This document shows, in pieces, positions 45,036-55,200 of a stretch of DNA of 64,000 nt. The stretch is from an uncultured Caulobacteraceae bacterium (lineage in GTDB: Bacteria; Pseudomonadota; Alphaproteobacteria; Caulobacterales; Caulobacteraceae). The first letter of the stretch is position 1. Each line of letters begins with the position of its first letter. Position numbers and translations under genes: made by a program. The notes under the pieces were generated by a model, which did no database searches, had not been told where the DNA came from, and saw nothing but the letters and a program-made list of their open reading frames with translations. The stretch covers positions 55,254 to 119,253 of the forward strand of contig CAIQJF010000088.1 of the NCBI GenBank assembly GCA_903872075.1, written 5' to 3'.

Positions 45036-45190
45036 GGGGGAGCGGTTCCGGACCGAGATCATGTTGATCGGATCGCGTGACCCGATAGCCCCCAACGCGG
45101 CAGGGTTTTGTCGGCCGGCGCTTCGCTTCATAGTGCGCCCCAACAACCGTCGGCCGTCGTGAACGCGCCGGCGCCCGGGGAGGGATGACC

Positions 45191-46357
45191 ATGGCTGTCT
45201 ACAGCCCATTCGACGCGGCGACCTTGCGCGATCACGCCACGGACTATGCGCGGTTGCTCGCCGAAGAACCGGTCAGCCGGTTCGAGGGCTACGATCCGCC
45301 GTTCTACATTCTCTCGCGCTATGAGGACGTGGAGGCGGCGCTGCGCAATATCGAGGCGTTCTCGAGCCAACAGGGCCAGGGGCCGCGCTACACGCCGCCG
45401 TCTGGCATGGTCTGCGATCCTCCGATGCACACCCTCCACCGGGGCCTGGTGCAGCAGGCCTTCACGCCGGGCGCCATCCGCGCGCTGACGCCGCGCATCG
45501 AGGCTCAGACGACGGCGCTGCTCGACGCGGTGGCGGACCGGCCCGCGTTCGACATCCACGACGATTTCGCCTTTCCCCTGCCGGTGGTGATCATCTCCGA
45601 GATGCTCGGCGTGCCGGCGGAGGACATCCAGCAGTTCAAACATTGGTCCGACGCCTCAGTCGAGGCCATGGGAGCAGAGGATCCGACGCCCTGGATGCCC
45701 GACCTGGAGGCGCTCGGGGCCTATATCCTCGGACAGATTCAGGCCCGCCGCGCGTCGGCCACGCCGCCGGACGACCTGATCACCCGGATGGTGGTGGCCG
45801 AGAGCGACGGGGTGCGGCTGGAGGATCAGGCCATCCTGGGGCTGGTCAGCCAGCTTCTGGTCGGCGGTAACGAGACCACGACGTCCCTGATCACCAACGT
45901 CGTCTGGCGGCTACTGGAGGATCGCGCGCTCTGGGAGCGGGTGGTCGCCGAACCCGCTCTGATCGACCGGGCGGTGGAGGAGAGCCTGCGCTTCGATCCG
46001 CCGGTGCTGGCGCTCTACCGGACGGCGACCCATGATGTCACGGTGCGTGGCGTGGAGATCCCCGGGGGCGCCAAGGTGATGCTGCACTATGCGGCGGGCA
46101 ATCGCGATCCGGCGGTGTTCGAGGACCCCGACCGCTTCTGGCTCGACCGGCCGCCGCGCAAGCATCTGTCCTTCGCCATCGGCGTCCACGTCTGCATCGG
46201 CCAGGAGATGGCGCGGCTCGAGGCGCGGATCGCGCTGAGGGCGCTGGTCACGCGGTTCCCCGATCTCGAACTCGTCGACCGGGGCGAGCGTATCAAGCCG
46301 TTCTTCCTGTGGGGACGGCGGCGGTTGCCGGTGCGGCGGGGTGCGGCGAGCAGCTAG
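45191..46357 (+). CDS. Cytochrome P450
   Basis: 388-aa soluble P450 with all standard motifs: I-helix GGNETTT (acid-alcohol pair Glu228-Thr229), ExxR in EESLRF and the heme loop SFAIGVHVCIGQ with thiolate Cys335. ATG 45191 is favoured over ATG 45185 because GGGGAGGG would otherwise touch the start codon. NETT-type I-helices are common in P450s acting on terpenoids, steroids or fatty acids, but the substrate cannot be told. No ferredoxin gene is adjacent. It shares little with the P450 at 6486 beyond the fold. Confidence 0.93.
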   Translation: MAVYSPFDAATLRDHATDYARLLAEEPVSRFEGYDPPFYILSRYEDVEAALRNIEAFSSQQGQGPRYTPPSGMVCDPPMHTLHRGLVQQAFTPGAIRALTPRIEAQTTALLDAVADRPAFDIHDDFAFPLPVVIISEMLGVPAEDIQQFKHWSDASVEAMGAEDPTPWMPDLEALGAYILGQIQARRASATPPDDLITRMVVAESDGVRLEDQAILGLVSQLLVGGNETTTSLITNVVWRLLEDRALWERVVAEPALIDRAVEESLRFDPPVLALYRTATHDVTVRGVEIPGGAKVMLHYAAGNRDPAVFEDPDRFWLDRPPRKHLSFAIGVHVCIGQEMARLEARIALRALVTRFPDLELVDRGERIKPFFLWGRRRLPVRRGAASS

Positions 46358-46441
46358 GCGTGGCGACGACCCGAGAGGTAATTGAACAGCCTCGCAATCC
46401 CGCCGATGCTGCGTCGGTCAACCAAAACACGAGGAGGGGCC

Positions 46442-46786
46442 ATGACGGCGTTCCGCATACTGACCATCGCCATGTTCGGCGTTCTGGCGCTCTACACCGG
46501 CGAGGTGATCGCCACTCAAGGCATGACCCTGTTCCAGGTCTATTTCAGCGATATGGGCAAGATGGCGTGGCCCGGTCAGTTCAACCTCGACTTCATGTTC
46601 ATGCTGACATTTTCCGCGCTCTGGACGGCGTGGCGCAACAGCTTCACGCCGCTCGGTTTGGCGTTGGCGGTCGTCGCCTTCTTCGGAGGCTCCGGCTTCC
46701 TGACGGTCTATCTGTTCGTTCTCAGCCTGCAGGCCAAGGGCGACATGCGCGAGATCCTGCTCGGCCGATCCCGCGCCGCCGCCTGA
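46442..46786 (+). CDS. Small multi-spanning membrane protein
   Basis: 114 aa from ATG 46442, with GAGGAGGGG upstream. Three to four hydrophobic helices: residues about 4-25, a QFNLDFMFMLTFSALWTAWRN segment, LGLALAVVAFFGGSGFL and TVYLFVLSL. The QFNxDF...W segment recalls small uncharacterised membrane families such as DUF2834/DUF1475, but I cannot assign one. It lies 84 bp after the P450 gene in the same direction and converges on the transglutaminase gene 9 bp later. Confidence 0.72.
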   Translation: MTAFRILTIAMFGVLALYTGEVIATQGMTLFQVYFSDMGKMAWPGQFNLDFMFMLTFSALWTAWRNSFTPLGLALAVVAFFGGSGFLTVYLFVLSLQAKGDMREILLGRSRAAA

Positions 46787-46795
46787 ACTGGTCCG

Positions 46796-47785
46796 CTACT
46801 GCTGCGCCTGCTGCTGCTGTTGCTGCTGGTGATGATGATCCAGCCGGGCGGCGCTGCTGGCGCGGCGGCGGGCCGCGGCGATGGCGGGGGCGCCCAGGCG
46901 CAGGAACTCCGGCTCGGCGGTCGAGGCCTCGGCCCGGCGCACAGAGACGCCTACCGAAAGCTCGCTCTCGGCGTCGCCCTTGAACACGCCGCGTGAGGGC
47001 GGCACGTCGGAGTAGTCGCGGCCGATGGCCACGGGGATGTGCCGCTCGCAGGCCAGGATGTCGTTGGTCGGGTCGAAGCCGATCCAGCGCAGGGTGGGCA
47101 GGAAGACCTCGACCCAGGCGTGGGTGGCCTGGGGATCGGACCGCTCGTGGTTCTGATGCTCGGTGGCGAGATAGCCGGAGACATAGCGCGCGGGGATGCC
47201 CCAACCCCGGCAGATGGTGATCATGATGTGGGCGTAGTCCTGGCAGACGCCGCGGCCGCCCTCGAGGGCCTCGTCGATGGGGCTATCGGCGCCGGTGACG
47301 CCGCGCTCATAGTCGAGGCGGTTATAGAGCAGGGTGTTGAGCCGCCGCAGGGCGGTGAGAGGATCGAGGGCGCGCAGGGCCTCGACCTCGTGCTCGGCGC
47401 AGAATTTGGCCAGCAGCCCGGTGGCGGTGGCGAAACCGTGGGGGCGCAGGTAGTCCCAGCACTCCGCCTGCACCGCCTCGCCCTTAAGGGCGTCCCACTC
47501 GGACATGGCCAGGGTATCGGGCAGGGGCGCCGGGGCGTCGGTTTCCACCAGCGACGCGGCGGTGATGGTCAGTTCCTTGTGGGGGTGGGGCACATCGAAG
47601 TGCCGGACGGTGTTTCCCCAGGGGTCGACATAGGTGAACACCTGCGCCGGCGGGTCGATCTCCAGATTGAAGTTCAGCAGGTTCTGGCCGTGCGACGCGC
47701 GGGGTTGCATCCACAACTCCATGACGCTTTCGCGCACGGCGTCATCATAGTTGTAGCGCGTCACATGCAGGATTTCGAACAGCAT
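46796..47785 (-). CDS. Transglutaminase-like protein with His/Gln tail
   Basis: 329 aa. An N-terminal bacterial transglutaminase-like beta domain (residues 1-85) is followed by the papain-fold core with Cys181 (GRGVCQDYAH), His222 (THAWVEV) and Asp238 (GFDPTND). It is likely a peptidase or amidase/transferase acting on an isopeptide or peptide product. The last residues are an unusual HHHQQQQQQQAQQ tail encoded by a CAG/CTG-type repeat. It is the third gene of the ATP-grasp/alpha-E/transglutaminase operon, its start overlapping the alpha-E stop by 1 nt. Confidence 0.92.
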   Translation of the reverse strand: MLFEILHVTRYNYDDAVRESVMELWMQPRASHGQNLLNFNLEIDPPAQVFTYVDPWGNTVRHFDVPHPHKELTITAASLVETDAPAPLPDTLAMSEWDALKGEAVQAECWDYLRPHGFATATGLLAKFCAEHEVEALRALDPLTALRRLNTLLYNRLDYERGVTGADSPIDEALEGGRGVCQDYAHIMITICRGWGIPARYVSGYLATEHQNHERSDPQATHAWVEVFLPTLRWIGFDPTNDILACERHIPVAIGRDYSDVPPSRGVFKGDAESELSVGVSVRRAEASTAEPEFLRLGAPAIAAARRRASSAARLDHHHQQQQQQQAQQ

Positions 47786-48726
47786 CAGGCCGGTAGCCTC
47801 ATTTCCAACGGATAGGCCACGAAGGTCTCGAACATGGCCTGGTGAATGCCCGTGCAGTCCAGTTCCACCGAATTCAGGATGGCGCTGGCGCCGCCGGCTT
47901 CCACGTCCTCGACGTCGGTGTAGCAGAGCCGGGCGTTGAGCCGGCCGGCCAGTCGGGAGGGATCGCCGCGGCCGATCTCGCGGCCCGTAGAGAGGTGGGT
48001 CAGATGCTCGTCCAGCCGGGCCGTAGCGTAGCGGATCGAGCGGGGAAACTCCTCGTCGAACAGCAGGAACTCCAGGATGTTCCGGGCGTGCAGGTCGGCG
48101 GTGTAGACGCGCAGATAGGGCTCCAGCGCGCAGGCCATGCGCAGGATGCTGACCAGGGCCAGGTGGTCGTCGATGCCCTGTCCCTGGGCGCCGCTGAAAC
48201 AGACCCCGAGCAGGCGGGAGATCAGCTGGGCGCGTTCCAGGTGCACGCCGGTGAGCATGAACCGGTAGCCCTCGCCATGGCTCATGGTGGCGTCGGCCGC
48301 GCCTTTGAACAGGTGCAGGTCGGCGATGATTTCCTGAAGGAAGTCCGGCGCGTTGCTGTTGAAGGCGTGCTCGGCCTGCGGCCCGGTGGCGCGCAGGAAG
48401 AGGAGGTTCAGCCGCTCCCAGGTCTCGGTGGTGATCTGGTCGCGGACCTGGCGGGCGTTCTCCCGGGCGCGGGACAGCGAGACGACCACCGAGTCGCTGC
48501 GTTCCCGGTCGAACACCAGGTCGCGGGCCGCTTCGAAGGGGTTGTGGTCGCCGGCCGGCTCGGGGTCGCCGATCGCCGCCCGGGCCAGCTGCGCGGCCTG
48601 GGTCCCGGCGTCGGTGCGGTCGAGGGTGGCGTTGAGCATGACCGACGCCAGGCGCGAGAGGTGCTCGGCGCGCTCCACATAGCGGCCGATCCAGTAGAGG
48701 CTGTCGGCGACTCGCGCGAGCATCAT
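47785..48726 (-). CDS. Alpha-E domain protein (DUF403)
   Basis: 313-aa all-helical protein of the alpha-E family: starts MLARVADSLYWIGRYVERAEHLSRL (the family signature) and carries many Arg/Glu helices. The function is not established; it is almost always encoded next to the circularly permuted ATP-grasp protein and a transglutaminase, and is thought to work with them in making or modifying a peptide. It overlaps the ATP-grasp gene by 4 nt and the transglutaminase gene by 1 nt. Confidence 0.93.
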   Translation of the reverse strand: MMLARVADSLYWIGRYVERAEHLSRLASVMLNATLDRTDAGTQAAQLARAAIGDPEPAGDHNPFEAARDLVFDRERSDSVVVSLSRARENARQVRDQITTETWERLNLLFLRATGPQAEHAFNSNAPDFLQEIIADLHLFKGAADATMSHGEGYRFMLTGVHLERAQLISRLLGVCFSGAQGQGIDDHLALVSILRMACALEPYLRVYTADLHARNILEFLLFDEEFPRSIRYATARLDEHLTHLSTGREIGRGDPSRLAGRLNARLCYTDVEDVEAGGASAILNSVELDCTGIHQAMFETFVAYPLEMRLPA

Positions 48727-50204
48727 GGCGCCGCCTCCTCCTCGGAGCGTCCTGTTCGCGGCGCGTCGTCGGACAGCACCCAGGTGTCCTTGGACCCCCC
48801 GCCCTGACTGGAATTGACCACCAGGGAGCCGCGCTTGAGGGCGACGCGGGTCAGGGCGCCGGGGGTCACCACCACCTTGTCGCCGGACAGGATGAAGGGC
48901 CGCAGGTCGACGTGACGCGGTTCGATATGGCCGTCGACGAGGCAGGGCGCGGTGGAGAGCTGGATGGTGGGCTGGGCGATATAGTTGTCCGGATCGGCCT
49001 TCAGCGCCTGGGCGAATTCGGCCCGCTCGGCGGCGCTGGCGTGGGGACCGACCAGCATGCCGTAGCCCCCCGAGGCGCCGACCGCCTTCACCACCAGCTT
49101 GTCGAGATTGGCCAGGACGTGGCTGAGCTCGGAGGGGTTGCGGCAGAGGAAGGTCTTCACATTGGGCAGGATCTCGTCCTCGTCCAGGTAGTATTTGATG
49201 ATCGCCGGCACGTAGGCGTAGACCGCCTTGTCGTCCGCCACGCCGGTGCCCGGCGCGTTGCAGATCACCACCTTGCCCGCGCGATAGGCGTTGAAAAGGC
49301 CGGCCACGCCAAGGGACGAATCCCGCCGGAAGGCGAGGGGATCGATGAAATCGTCATCGACGCGGCGATAGATCACGTCGACCCGGCGCAGGCCCGCGGT
49401 GGTGCGCATGTAGACGAGGTCGTCATGCACCGCGAGGTCGCGGCCCTCCACCAGCGGAACCCCCATCAGGCGGGCCAGATAGGCGTGCTCGTAATAGGCC
49501 GAGTTGTAGACCCCGGGGGTGAGCACCACGACCTGGGGGTTGGGGCGGAAGTCGCCGGCCATGCTTTTCAATGTGGCGAGCAGCAGGTCTGGATAGCGCT
49601 CGACCGGCTTCACGCCCGCCTGGAAGAAGGTGCCGGGGAAGGTGCGCCGGGCGGCCTCGCGGTTGGCCAGCATGTAGGAGACGCCGGAGGGCACCCGCAG
49701 ATTGTCTTCGAGGACGAAGAAGTCGCCGTTCTCGCCGCGGATCAGGTCGCTGCCGCAGACGTTCACATAGGCGTTGTGGGGCACATAGAGGTGCTGCATC
49801 TGCCGCCGGTAGGACGGCGCGCCGAGGATCAGATCGCGCGGGACGATGCCGTCGGAGATGATCTTCTGCTCGCCGTAGATGTCGGCCAGGAAGACGTTCA
49901 GCGCCTTGAGCCGCTGGATCAGCCCCTTCTCGATCTTCGCCCACTCGGCCGCCGGGATGATGCGGGGGAAGAGGTCGGTGGGGATGATCCGCTCAGTGCC
50001 GCTGTCGCCGGCGCCGTAGACCGTGAAGGTGATGCCCTGCAACAGGAACGAGCGTTCCAGGGTCTGCTGTCGGTCGGCCAGTTCGGCGGCCTCAAGGGTC
50101 TGGATGCGATTGTGCAGCAGCTGATAGTTGGGCCGCGTGTCGCCGGAGGCGGCGAACATCTCGTCGTAGGCGAGGCCGACCGGGTAGTCGTCGGGCCGCC
50201 GCAT
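48723..50204 (-). CDS. Circularly permuted type 2 ATP-grasp protein
   Basis: 493 aa from ATG 50204. Typical segments: YDEMFAASGDTRPNYQLLHNRI, GAPSYRRQMQHLYVPHNAYVNVCGSDLIRGENGDFFVLEDNLRVPSGVSYMLANRE, DVIYRRVDDDFIDP, CNAPGTGVADDKAVY, KAVGASGGYGM and the ending VNSSQGGGSKDTWVL. ATP-grasp enzymes ligate a carboxylate to an amine through an acyl-phosphate; this subfamily is predicted to make a small peptide or amide. It leads the three-gene operon. It diverges from tamA across 276 bp. Confidence 0.93.
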   Translation of the reverse strand: MRRPDDYPVGLAYDEMFAASGDTRPNYQLLHNRIQTLEAAELADRQQTLERSFLLQGITFTVYGAGDSGTERIIPTDLFPRIIPAAEWAKIEKGLIQRLKALNVFLADIYGEQKIISDGIVPRDLILGAPSYRRQMQHLYVPHNAYVNVCGSDLIRGENGDFFVLEDNLRVPSGVSYMLANREAARRTFPGTFFQAGVKPVERYPDLLLATLKSMAGDFRPNPQVVVLTPGVYNSAYYEHAYLARLMGVPLVEGRDLAVHDDLVYMRTTAGLRRVDVIYRRVDDDFIDPLAFRRDSSLGVAGLFNAYRAGKVVICNAPGTGVADDKAVYAYVPAIIKYYLDEDEILPNVKTFLCRNPSELSHVLANLDKLVVKAVGASGGYGMLVGPHASAAERAEFAQALKADPDNYIAQPTIQLSTAPCLVDGHIEPRHVDLRPFILSGDKVVVTPGALTRVALKRGSLVVNSSQGGGSKDTWVLSDDAPRTGRSEEEAAP

Positions 50205-50480
50205 GGGAACCGTTTCCGTCGCCGTTCTTATATCAACCACGCGCACGCCTGAATTCAGAAAAACCCTGGCGGGACTTGTCCATGCCCGGCCCGATTGCGC
50301 AACCCGCTTCCTGACGGCTTGGCCGCCGCGCAGGGGCGCGCCCAATTTTCGGGCGGCCGCCCAAATAATCGGCAATGGACATTCCGGACATGGAACGAAC
50401 ATGCCGCCATGCCGTTCGACCCTTCCGGGTGACATCGCGCCAAGGGGGCACTAGACCGAGGACGGGACTGAAAGGGTGTC

Positions 50481-52280
50481 GTGACGCCACTCCAACGCAC
50501 TTTACGGGGCGCCCTGCTGACCGGCGCGGCCCTGGTTGTTTCCGCATCCGCGCTGGCCGCGCCCATGGCGGTCGTCGAGGGTGTCACCGACGGCGCCCTG
50601 CGCAACCAGATCGAAGCGGCGATGGGCGAGAGCAAGTCGGCGCCCCGGGGGCTTCTGGAGTCGCGCCGGCGCGCCATTCAGGCCGCCAAGGACGCGCTCG
50701 CGCTGCTGCGGTCGGAGGGCTACTACCAGGGCGAGGCCGATCCCGATGTGACGCCTGCGCCGGCTAATCGACCGCTGGTGCGTGTGACTCTCGGGCCTCG
50801 CTTCAAGCTGGCGAGCGCGACGATCGCCTGGCGCGGCGCCCCGCCGGATGCGGCCACGCAGGCTCAGGCCTTGAAGGATCTCGATCTGCCCGATGGCGGT
50901 CCCGGCCGCGCGGCGGATGTCCTGGCGGCGGAAGGACGCGTGATCGCGGCCCTGCAGAAACGCGGCTATGCGGAGGCGACGATCGACCCCCGCGAGGTAG
51001 TCGTCGATCACGCCGACGCCAGCGTCCGGCCGACCCTGAAGATCGGGGCCGGAGAGCGCATCGTGCTGGGCGCGCTTGTGGCGACAGGCCCCGCGCGGGT
51101 GCAGGCCCATTGGCTTTCCTCGCTGTCGCCGTGGAAGCCGGGGGCGGTCTACGACCCGGCCCTGTTCGCCAGGCTGGAAAAGCGGCTGATCGAGACCGGC
51201 GCCTATCAGTCCGCCACCGTGGCCCTGGCCCCCGCCGCGGGGCCGGCGGGGCCGGCGGGGACGCCGCGGGTGGTCGACGTGACCCTGGTCAACCGGCCGA
51301 CACGGTCCCTGGAAGTGGGCGCGGGCTACTCCACGACAGAAGGCTCGGGCGCCGACCTGAAGCTGACTCGCTACAACCGGTTGGGACGGGCGGACGCCCT
51401 GATCCTCACCGCCAAGCTCTACGATATCCAGCAGAAGCTCGACCTGGAGCAGGTCCTCCCCGACTGGGGCCATGTGGATCAGACCCTCAAGGTGGGCGGC
51501 GGTTTTCTGGGCGATCGCACCAAGGCCTATGACGACCTGGGCGGCGGTGTGCGGCTGGATGTGATCCGCCGCTACGACCGGACGACCGCCATCACCCTGG
51601 GCGCCGCGGCGGACTTTGCCTCCACCCGGGAAAAGACGGCGGTCAATCTGCTGGCGACCCCGGTCGGCGAGACCCTCAACCTGTTCATCGCCACGGCCAA
51701 GGCCGGCCTGGTCTTCGACCGCTCCAACAGCATCCTCAACCCCACCAAGGGCTGGCGACTGGATGTGGAAGCCGACCCGACCCTGATCGAGGGCGGTCGT
51801 AGCCTGACCTATGTGAAGACCCACGCCCAGATCAGCGGTTACTGGCCGCTCGGGCCGGCCGGGACGGACATCGCGGCGAGGCTCAAAGTCGGCGCCATCT
51901 GGGGCGGCTCGATCCCCGGCGTGCCGGCCGACCGTCGGTTCTTCGCCGGCGGTGGCGGCTCTGTGCGAGGCTACGGCTATCAGGCCGTGGGGCCGCGCCT
52001 GTCCGACAATACGCCGGTGGGAGGCCTGTCTCTGACCGAAGGCTCGTTCGAACTTCGTCAGCCGGTTTCGAGGCGCTGGAGTGTCGTGGCCTTCGCCGAT
52101 GTGGGCGAGATCGGCCCGACCGTAACGCCCAGGTTCAATAACCTCGCGGTCGGTGTCGGCGCGGGGATTCGCTATGATCTGGGCTTCGGACCCCTGCGGC
52201 TGGATATCGGCACGCCGCTGAACGGTCAGAAGGGCGATGCGCCCGTGCAGGTCTACATCAGTATCGGTCAGGCGTTTTGA
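50481..52280 (+). CDS. tamA: Outer-membrane translocation/assembly protein TamA (Omp85 family)
   Basis: 599 aa with a signal peptide (LLTGAALVVSASALAA). The N-terminal half holds POTRA domains (about 30-290, with typical GYYQGEADPDV and RGYAEATID strands); the C-terminal half is a 16-strand barrel with the conserved SVRGYGYQAVGPR loop and a final aromatic strand (YISIGQAF). With TamB it inserts certain outer-membrane proteins and may bridge to lipid transport. GTG 50481 is the start, with AGGG upstream. The stop overlaps the tamB TTG (TTGA), so the two subunits are co-translated. Confidence 0.92.
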   Translation: MTPLQRTLRGALLTGAALVVSASALAAPMAVVEGVTDGALRNQIEAAMGESKSAPRGLLESRRRAIQAAKDALALLRSEGYYQGEADPDVTPAPANRPLVRVTLGPRFKLASATIAWRGAPPDAATQAQALKDLDLPDGGPGRAADVLAAEGRVIAALQKRGYAEATIDPREVVVDHADASVRPTLKIGAGERIVLGALVATGPARVQAHWLSSLSPWKPGAVYDPALFARLEKRLIETGAYQSATVALAPAAGPAGPAGTPRVVDVTLVNRPTRSLEVGAGYSTTEGSGADLKLTRYNRLGRADALILTAKLYDIQQKLDLEQVLPDWGHVDQTLKVGGGFLGDRTKAYDDLGGGVRLDVIRRYDRTTAITLGAAADFASTREKTAVNLLATPVGETLNLFIATAKAGLVFDRSNSILNPTKGWRLDVEADPTLIEGGRSLTYVKTHAQISGYWPLGPAGTDIAARLKVGAIWGGSIPGVPADRRFFAGGGGSVRGYGYQAVGPRLSDNTPVGGLSLTEGSFELRQPVSRRWSVVAFADVGEIGPTVTPRFNNLAVGVGAGIRYDLGFGPLRLDIGTPLNGQKGDAPVQVYISIGQAF

Positions 52281-55200
52281 CCGAGCCCGTCGTCCGCCCC
52301 AGCCGCGTCCCGGCGGTCATCCTGGTCTTAGGGGTGGTGCTGGGCCTGCTAAGCGCCCTGGTGCGCTTCGGTCCGTCCACCGACGCCGGTCACCGCGTGG
52401 TGGCCTGGGCCGTCAACGGCCTGAGGGTCGGCGATGTCGGCCGGCTGTGGGTAGACGGGATCGAGGGGGATCCGTGGGGCGAGTTCACCATCGCCCGGGC
52501 CGAGATTCGCGACGGCCGCGGCGCCTGGATCGTGGGGCGCGATGTCCGCCTGTCCTGGCGTTCCGCCGATCTCTGGCGGCGCGAGGTTCATATCGTCGAG
52601 GCCATGGCGCGGTCGATCACAGTTAGCCGTCCGCCGGAGCTTCTGCCGCCCGAAGCCGCCACGCCCTCGCCGGTCTCACTGCGGATCGACAAGGTCGCGA
52701 CCCTGCTGACCCTGATGCCCGCCCTGGCCGGCCGGCGCGGCGACTATCTGGTGGAGGGCGGGCTGTCCCTGGCCCGGGACAATGCGCTCTCCGGCCGCGT
52801 GTCCGCGGTGAGCCTGATGCATCCGGGCGACTTCCTGCGCGCCAATTTCAACGTCTCGGACACCACGGTCGGTCTGGAAGCCCACGCCAGCGAAGCCACG
52901 GGCGGCGCCCTGGCCGGCTCGCTCGGGCTCGACGGCAACAAGCCCTTCCTGCTCGACGCCCGGGCCCACGGCTCGCCCAAGGCCGGATGGTTCGCCCTGG
53001 CGAGCACCGTCGGGAACGCCTCGCCGGCGACGGCGCGGGGTGTCTGGTCTCCGGCCGGCGGCGAAGCGTCGGGCCGTCTTGATCTGACCGCCTCGCACTG
53101 GCTGGCGGACTGGCGCGCGGGCCTGGGCCCCGAGGCGAGCTTCCACCTTACCGCCGCGCGCGGGGCGGGCGATGTCTATCGCACCGACTTCGACGCGCGC
53201 AGCCAGAAGGTGACCCTGACCGCGAAGGGTGAGGTCGATCCAAGCCATCGCCGGACCGGCCGCGCGGGTGTGGCGATCGCCCTCTCGGCCACCGACCTGT
53301 CCGCCTTCCTGGGCGCCCCCGGCTTCGGCGCCGGCCGCGCCAGCGGCGTGCTGACCGGTAGCGACATTCACTGGGTCCTGGCCGGAACGGCCACCGCCGG
53401 GGGGATCGACCAGGCCGGCTATCATCTGGCCTCGGCCGGCGGGCCGTTCCGTCTGGAGTCGGTCCGCGGCGGCCTCTCGCTAAAGGCCGATGCCGTGGGG
53501 GCGGGCGGCGGGGGAACCAGCCCGGTGGCGCTTCTGCTGGGCGGCGCGCCGCGCGCCTCGGCCGACCTCGGCTTCCTGGACGATGGCCGTGTTCTGCTGC
53601 GCAGGGTGCAGCTCAAGGGCGCCGCCCTGGAGGTGAACGGGCAGGGGGAGCGGGGACTTCTCGGCGGCCTGTCGTTCAAGGGAAAGGCCGTGGCGAGCAA
53701 TCTGGCCCTGGCCTCGCCGGGCGCGCGCGGGACGATCGAGGCGGACTGGCGCGCGGGGCAGAACAATGGGACCGCGCCCTGGACCTTCAGTTTCGACGCG
53801 CGGGGCCAGGGCCTGAGACTCAATGCGCCCGAAGCCGACAGCCTGCTCGGGGCCGCCCCCCGGGCGCATGCGGAAGGGCGGCTGGCGGCCGACGGTCTCA
53901 CCCTGACCAAGGCGAGCTTCGACGGCGGCGGTCTGGCGTTGACCGGCGCCGGCAAAATCGGGCCCGTAGGCGAACTGGTGGGCAAGGTCGAGGCGTCGGG
54001 CAATGGCCCCCTCGTGGTCGGGCCGCTGGCGCTCTCGGGCGCCTTCTCCGGCAGCGGAACGCTGAACGGGACCGTGGACAAGCCGCGACTGGACGCCACC
54101 GCGGTGTTGAAGACCCTGGACCTGCCGGACGCCGGCGATCTTCGCCTGACCGACGCCCATGTCACGCTGAGCCTCCAGAGCGACGGCGACGCCCTCGCGG
54201 GTCATCTGGGCCTGACCGCGGCGAGCGGCAACGGGCCGGCGCGGGCCGCGGCCGGATTCCGCCTCGCCGGGGCGGATGCGTCCCTCACCGACATCGATCT
54301 GGTCGCCGGCGGCGTCTCTGCCCAAGGGCGGGCCGCCTTCCACGCGGGCGCGCCGACCCAGGCCGATCTTGTGGTCAGCGTCGGCCCGGGGATGTTCCTG
54401 GCGTCCGGGCGCGCCGACGGGCGGGTGTCGATCGCGGCGGCCGCGGAGGGGCCGCGGGCGAAGGTGACCCTCAAGGGCGCCAACCTGGTGTTCCCGGAGT
54501 CCACCGGCGGGCTGGAGAGCCTGAATTTCACCGCCGATGGGCCGCTCAGCCGGCTGCCCTATAAGCTCGACGCGCGCGGCGTGGTGTCGGGTCTTCGCGC
54601 GCGGCTGGCGGGCGGCGGAGACCTGACCCAGGCCGGGGGCGTCCAGACCGCGTCCTTCACCGGGGCCGGTCGGTTCGGCGCCGCCGATATCAAGAGTCTC
54701 TTGCCGGCCGAGATCGCTTTCCGGCCGTCGGGAGTCACGGGCGGTCTGCATGTGGCCATCGGCCAGGGGCGGGCGGACATCACCTTCAACCAGAGCGGCG
54801 ATGGGCTCAGCGGTCACGCCGTGGTCGCCAATCTCGATCTTGGCCTGCTGGATCCGGAAATCCGCGGCCGGGCGGATGGGGTTCTGGACCTCTCCCGTGT
54901 GGGCGACGCCCTGGTGGGGACCGCTCAGGCCCGCGTGGCGGGGGTCTCCGGACGCGATCTGCAGGGTGAGTCGCCCCTGGCCGGGTCCCTGGACGCCACC
55001 TTCAGCGGCGGGGTCATTGCCCTGCGGACCCAGCTGGCCGACGCCCAGGGCTCCAAGGTGGCGGCCGATCTGCGCATTCCGGCCGTCCTGTCGGCGTCGC
55101 CGCTGAAGATCGCCGTCGACTCTCACGCCCCGCTCTCCGGCCACTTCTCGGCCGACGGGGCGGTGGGGCCGCTCTGGGACCTGCTGGAAGGCGGCGGCCA

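Noticed and set aside
46796..46845. CAG/CTG-type run considered as a CRISPR or satellite repeat
   Set aside because: It is a single short in-frame trinucleotide run encoding the transglutaminase tail. No CRISPR array or cas gene was seen anywhere in the window.
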